From NCBI RefSeq assembly GCF_011075055.1, contig NC_058150.1:11375408-11439407 (forward strand): DNA of 64,000 nt. Reading direction: 5' to 3'. Position numbers and translations under genes: made by a program. Origin of the DNA: Mangifera indica. Taxonomy: Eukaryota; Streptophyta; Magnoliopsida; Sapindales; Anacardiaceae. Below the pieces are notes generated by a model that ran no database searches, was not told the origin of the DNA, and saw only the letters and a list, made by a program, of their open reading frames with translations. Positions 59,125-64,000 of this stretch are shown here, in pieces; the stretch's first letter is position 1; each line of letters opens with the position of its first letter.

Positions 59125-60108
59125 CGTCGTACACAAGTCCGCTCTCACTTATCAGTTATAGTATTTTGGGATACCCGATTGCTTTCCAAATAAGTATCAT
59201 ATAATAGATAAAATTTACATTCATAATGACTATTATAAATATTAACCATAAATGTTGTACATTGTGTAGTATTGGATTTATGAGATAATTTAGAATCTAT
59301 CGCCTTATATCCGTTTGGAAGCAAATGATCGAATCCCCCGTATCGTAAAATGGAAAACAGTTGTACTACCTACATGGGATGACATATCGATACTTTGGGA
59401 CGTTTCTCCGGTATGTTGCTCATTTATATTTTATTATTCCATTTTGTATTTCATTAATTTTTATAAATTTCTTTCATGTTCTAAGAGGAGATTACAACTG
59501 CATTACATCCGACTAAGATTGAGCGTTACTTTGAATGGTATATTTGAGCTTTGGAGTTTCTGGGAGAACAGACACCATCTACACATTTAGACGATGATGA
59601 TGCCATCCAGTCAAACCGTCGTACACAAGTCCGTTCCCACTTTTCAGTTACAGTATTTTGGGATATCCGATTACTTTCCAAATAAGTATCATATAATAGA
59701 TAAAATTTACATTCATAATGACTATTGTAAATATTAACCATAAATGTTGTACATTATGTAGTATTGGATTTATGAGATGATTTAAAATCTATCGTCTTAT
59801 ATCCGTTTGGAAGCAAATGATCGAATCCCCCGTATCCCAAAATGGAAAACAGTTGTACTACCTACATGGGATGACATATCGATACTTTGGGACGTTTCTC
59901 CGGTATGTTGCTCATTTATATTTTATTATTTCGTTTTGTATTTCATTAATTTTTATAAATTTCTTTCATGTTCTAAGAGGAGATTACAACTGCATTACAT
60001 CCGACTAAGATTGAGTGTTGCTTTGAATGGTATATTTGAGCTTTGGAGTTTATGGGAGAACAAACACCATCTACACATTCAGACGATGATGATGCCATCC
60101 AGTCAAAC
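59125..60108 (+). repeat. 492-bp tandem duplication inside MULE 2
   Basis: Bases 59125-59616 and 59617-60108 are nearly identical, starting CGTCGTACACAAGTCCG and ending with GATGATGATGCCATCCAG. Differences are a few scattered substitutions. Both copies hold the same decayed coding piece with KWKTVVLPTWDDISILWD, part of the region after DUF1985. The high identity makes the duplication much more recent than the element's decay. Confidence 0.93.
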
Positions 60109-60554
60109 CATCATGTTGCCTTTCAGACAGTCCCTAGAGGGTTTTCATTGTCTTCCACTTCTTCCGTACGAATTTCTTCATCATGAGGTGCCAGACCCGT
60201 GGTGCCTAGGACATCTCGTATTGGACATACATCCTCTCCATAGGTGTCATCCTCCCACACAACATACCCCCGAGAGTCACATAAGGACACACCTAATGTA
60301 CCTATTTTCCCACCACGGAGGTCTACTTCCCATGCCTCCTATTCTGGAGAGCACTAGATAAATGAGCCTGTAAGACACTTGGTCCACGGGATGTCGTACA
60401 ATGGTGTTTCATACGATCGTCTTTAACAAATCTTAATAGAACATGGAAGAGGCATCGACTCTCAGATGTAGCAGTAATTGGACCAGCACATTGCAATGAT
60501 GTGTGCGGAATGGGAGCGATAGTCATCAGTGTTTTGTGAGGAGATCTAATCCTA

Positions 60555-60734
60555 TTGGCAATAACAAACATTGATGTTTTGAGGAGAGATGCAGGATCAA
60601 TGGCAACAACAAACATCGATGTTTCGAGGGAAGATGCAGGACCAATGGCAACAACAAACATCAACATTTCGGGGGGAGTTACAGGACCAATGGCAGCAAT
60701 AAACATCGATGCTTCGGCGGGAGATACAAGAAAA
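60555..60734 (+). repeat. 45-bp in-frame coding repeats in MULE 2
   Basis: Four successive 15-residue units, of the type MATTNIDVSREDAGP, within one open frame. They lie in the linker between DUF1985 and the Ulp1 domain and would encode a short Thr/Asn/Gly repeat. Confidence 0.8.
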
Positions 60735-60919
60735 AATGACATCATTAAATAATCGAATTGCAGGACTTGAGAATTCTTATGTTCAAGCATAAGAATCAGT
60801 ACAGGTTATTATCCACCATACCTAATTTTTATTTTCAATCAGTTGTATTACTTAATTTTTATTTTTAATTGCTTAATTATAAAATAATAATAAGTACAAA
60901 TTTGTTAACTTTTTCTAGT

Positions 60920-62080
60920 TAGACGAATCATCAGACGATGATGTCCAACAACAAGTGCAGAACCAACCAATAACTGTTCAGAAGCCGACGACAACTAAAA
61001 TGCTAGCTTTCAGACATGTATTGCGAAAAGGGAAATAGTTGGTAAGTCCATTCATAGATCCTAATAAGAGAAAAAAAACAAACAGCCTATAATTGAGGAC
61101 CGTCATCTGGACCTGTAATTGGCTGAGTCCTATACAGAGTTCACATTATGGTATCGTCAAGTGTCAGATAATTCTACTCGACGTGTCTTCCTCGAGGGAC
61201 CAACTAGAACGACTGCGTATATGCCCAAACCATGGTGGACCCAAATTGTAACACTAAAACAATGGTTGGAAAACACGGTATGTACCCTTCCTTTGTATTT
61301 GTTCATATTAGTTATCACTTTCAACTTATGATGTGATTTATCTGTGTACACAACATATCGAAAATTTTATGGGTATACTCCGTAAATCCTTTTCAAATGG
61401 TAACTGGATGACTATTTCGACCCAGTTTGTTGGACTTCTCCCACAGTGTTACAATGAGTTTAAATAGTTGGGTGCAAATATGGAGTGGCCCGCATTTTTC
61501 CTTGATCAAATCAATAACATCTCACGTCAACAGTTAATTGAATTCTTTCGGCCATGGAGTAGTGTTGACAAGGTAGTGTACAACTGTAAGTTGTTTATAA
61601 TAAAATTGATTATTAGTACTTATTTCTCTTCATTGGTCGACAGGTATTCATTCCCCTTAACTTCGACAACCAACATTGGGTGTGTGGCGTATTGGATATC
61701 AATGATTGGAAGTTGTATGTATACGACTCTGCCCAATATACCAATAGCTTAGAGAGGGTGAAGAAGTTATTGATGCAATTTAGGACACTGACACACCAAA
61801 TGAAGGCAAGTAATTTCTATACATCAAAGGGAATTCAACCGCCAGATACTTCATTGACATTACAATACAAGTGTGTTTATGATGTGCCAAAATAGGATGT
61901 TGGAAGTGAAGACTGTGACATTTTTTTACTTATGTTTATGAAATACCTTGATCGAGATTGGCCATTTAACTTTACATCGACACATTCCAGGAGGTTAAGA
62001 AAGCGCGTGGCTACAACCATATTCCAAGGAAGGGCCCTCAGGAAGTATTTAGTGTTTATGAGTTTATTTATATGTTAGCA
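60920..62080 (+). pseudogene. Ulp1-type cysteine protease domain (MULE 2), triad residues retained
   Basis: Begins with an acidic DESSDDD stretch. Then come ESYTEFTLWYRQVSDNSTRR (61119), WSSVDKV (61560), VFIPLNFDNQHWVCGVLD (His, near 61640-61690), LYVYDSAQY (Asp, near 61715-61740) and GSEDCDIFLLMF (Cys, near 61905-61935). The His/Asp/Cys triad is present, unlike MULE 1. Intron-like gaps (61280-61345, 61590-61643) and in-frame stops (for example before LGANMEWP at 61466 and before DVGSED at 61893) prevent one product. The family cuts isopeptide bonds of SUMO-like proteins. Confidence 0.83.
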
Positions 62081-62577
62081 AACTTTACTAAATTGGTTGT
62101 ATTTATTAAATCCAATTGGATTGTAAAAATGCAAACTTCGAGGAATTCGATTAAGGCATGGATGGACGGGCATGCATATAAATTGGATGTCATTTTATTA
62201 TTGCTTGTATGGTGTATTTTATTATTGTTTGAATGATGTCATTTTATTATTGTTTGTATGGTGTATTTTATTTTTGTTTTATTGAAACACGGTATGGGAA
62301 AAAAAATTCAAATATATAACAAATATATGTTGTGGTAATTCCATGCAACTATTTTGATCTATTGTCATCACATACATGTAAGAGTTTGAACAAAAATAAT
62401 AATAAAATGCAATACATTAAAATTTGTACAAAACCTAATAGATAAATTACATAAAATTAAACATGCAGTACATTAAAATCCATTGTCATCGTGTACATGT
62501 ACAAAACCTAATAGAAGATTCAACATGATAACTTATGCAGCCGTATGAGTTGCACCATAACTACTACAACCTCAGGT

Positions 62578-64000
62578 TCATGTGTTACTAGGTGTGCGAG
62601 ATGAGCTAACCACATATACTGGAGCTGGACTCTGACATTTCAAATGAGTATGACCAGGTTGATGACATCGATTGCAATATTGTTGTGGAATTTCCTCTCC
62701 TTGTGAAGGTCTTCTTGCATGATTGGAAGGGCGATCAGACCTTTGTTGCTCCATCACTAGAGGATAAATCACAGACATATTTAATGGTGCCCAAATTGAT
62801 TGATCCCCTAGTGGATTAATATCTTCTTTGTACATCCTACGTAAATATTCGGTAGAGTAGTATATACTAATCTACCCTATACAGTTCGATAAGTTATTAT
62901 ACCTTGCTATAGCTGCAGCATGTGCACATGAAATCTGGGAATGTTGAAATTTGCCATAATCACACGTTCGATATAGAAGATTCACGATGAACATTTGTTG
63001 TCGTGAATCATGAATTTCGTATTGTTGCATGTTAATTGGTTTAACAACCATATTGGGAGATTTGAACATATGTCGAGCAAGCTTGTCCTCAGCCCATGGT
63101 GTTAACGGGTGAGATCTCTCACTTGCAAAAAAACAACTAAAATAAATGCGATGAAAAAACAGAAACGTCAAAATAAATTTTAGTCATATGAACCAACCAT
63201 GTTTCGCCTATTGAAAAACCAATGTTGCATTGCGCTTCAAAGAAACTCTACCAATATGGTGATAGGCAAAATATGAGTAGTCCGTGTCAAAGCATTGAAG
63301 GACTCAGCAATATTGGTCATCATAATATTATACCGCCATCCTCCAAAGTGGGCACGTACCTATCTTTCATACCTAATGTCGGTTAAATAGGCTACTACAG
63401 TGGGATTTACTCTAGCAATTCTACTCATAACAGCTTGAAAGTTCGTGAAATGATATGCCTTAGCAGCTTTCCAAAATAGTCCTTCAATATGTTTAGTTTT
63501 TTTGAATTACGAATGCATGTTACCCTTTATATGGTAATTACAAAACCCATAACGAGCATGAGGCATTACATTCGCGACCGACGTAATTATTGAATGATGA
63601 CGATAAGAAATAATAGCAAATCCAGCAAATCACCAATGCACATGCTAAGGTATGTCAAAAAGGGCGTCCATGTATCTATTCCCTTTTTGTGCCCAATACC
63701 AAATGCGAGAGGGTAAATTTGATTATTACTGTCCTTCGCAACAACAATGAAAAGAGACCCAAGATCCTTTCCTTTTAAGTGTGAAGCATCAATGCATATC
63801 ACGGGACAACAAAATTGTTGGAACCCTCTTATAAAACACCCCATACACATGAAAAAAAAACTTAAACCTATTTTTCGAATCGACATCAATACGTGTTATA
63901 GTTATTGGGTTCTTAAGCTTCAAATTATGATAGTACTCGTATAATATACTGAAAGACTCTTTTGGAGATCCTCATAGCACATTTATTGCATATGTTTTGG
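62578..64000 (-). pseudogene. MULE 2 transposase, catalytic to C-terminal part (continues beyond window)
   Basis: From the window end leftward on the minus strand: MULE core with CIDASHLKGKDLGSLFIVVA and KKGIDTWTPFLT (63587-63889), then after a frame change a site reading ISYRHHS where active copies have an Asp (SDRH), then YNIMMTNIAESFNAL near 63310-63350, a SWIM finger (CDYGKFQHSQISCAHAA, about 62900-62960) and a C-terminal CCHC knuckle (CNRCHQPGHTHLKC, about 62630-62680). Intron-like breaks occur near 62840-62870 and 63175-63190. The N-terminus is outside the window. Confidence 0.85.

Larger units (their letters stand above)
57981..64000. mobile_element. MULE 2: second DUF1985/Ulp1 MULE, running past the window end
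   Basis: Same order as MULE 1: plus-strand DUF1985 and Ulp1 remnants, then a convergent minus-strand transposase that leaves the window. The left limit is placed at GGAAATTAACCAAAATAACCC (57981), which resembles MULE ends, but no partner end is visible. Motifs differ enough from MULE 1 to be a separate old copy, not a recent duplicate. No large tandem array lies on its left side. Confidence 0.7.

Overview
The window is plant nuclear DNA, almost certainly from a dicot. It is AT-rich, its genes have many GT-AG introns, and it is filled with Copia retrotransposons and Mutator-like elements (MULEs). Only two loci look functional: an intronless chloroplast protein gene, GUN4 (20212-21018), and a 29-exon GCN2 eIF2-alpha kinase gene spanning about 25.5 kb (28019-53526). 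I reconstructed the GCN2 exons by hand. All 29 join in phase to give about 1,245 residues without an internal stop.

Layout. Bases 1150-19960 are one large decayed MULE. It has a 119-bp tandem array on the left, a plus-strand DUF1985/Ulp1-protease gene remnant, a convergent minus-strand transposase gene, and a 147-bp tandem array on the right. A 9.4-kb Copia element of Sirevirus type (6862-16275) is inserted inside the transposase gene, flanked by a perfect 5-bp CATAA duplication. GUN4 begins about 250 bp past the MULE. Bases 21019-28018 are mostly intergenic, with an LTR remnant and a two-exon fragment of a COG8 pseudogene. GCN2 follows. Its intron 5 and intron 24 each hold a dead Copia element in the sense direction. 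Downstream are a broken CRINKLY4-like receptor kinase fragment (minus strand), a short Copia gag fragment, and from about 57981 to the window end a second MULE with the same design: DUF1985 and Ulp1 on plus, transposase on minus.

How it fits together. GUN4 supports Mg-chelatase in chlorophyll synthesis and GCN2 senses amino-acid shortage at the ribosome; they are neighbours without a visible functional link. The most interesting material is the pair of Ulp1/DUF1985 MULEs. The first has its two gene remnants bracketed by two unrelated tandem arrays. In Arabidopsis, VANDAL MULEs pair DUF1985-type proteins (VANC) with repeated noncoding motifs as a sequence-specific anti-silencing system. The arrangement here may be a relic of a comparable system with different repeats. 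That is a hypothesis from layout, not a demonstrated function. Nearly all transposon genes carry stops and frameshifts, many consistent with C-to-T decay of methylated DNA.
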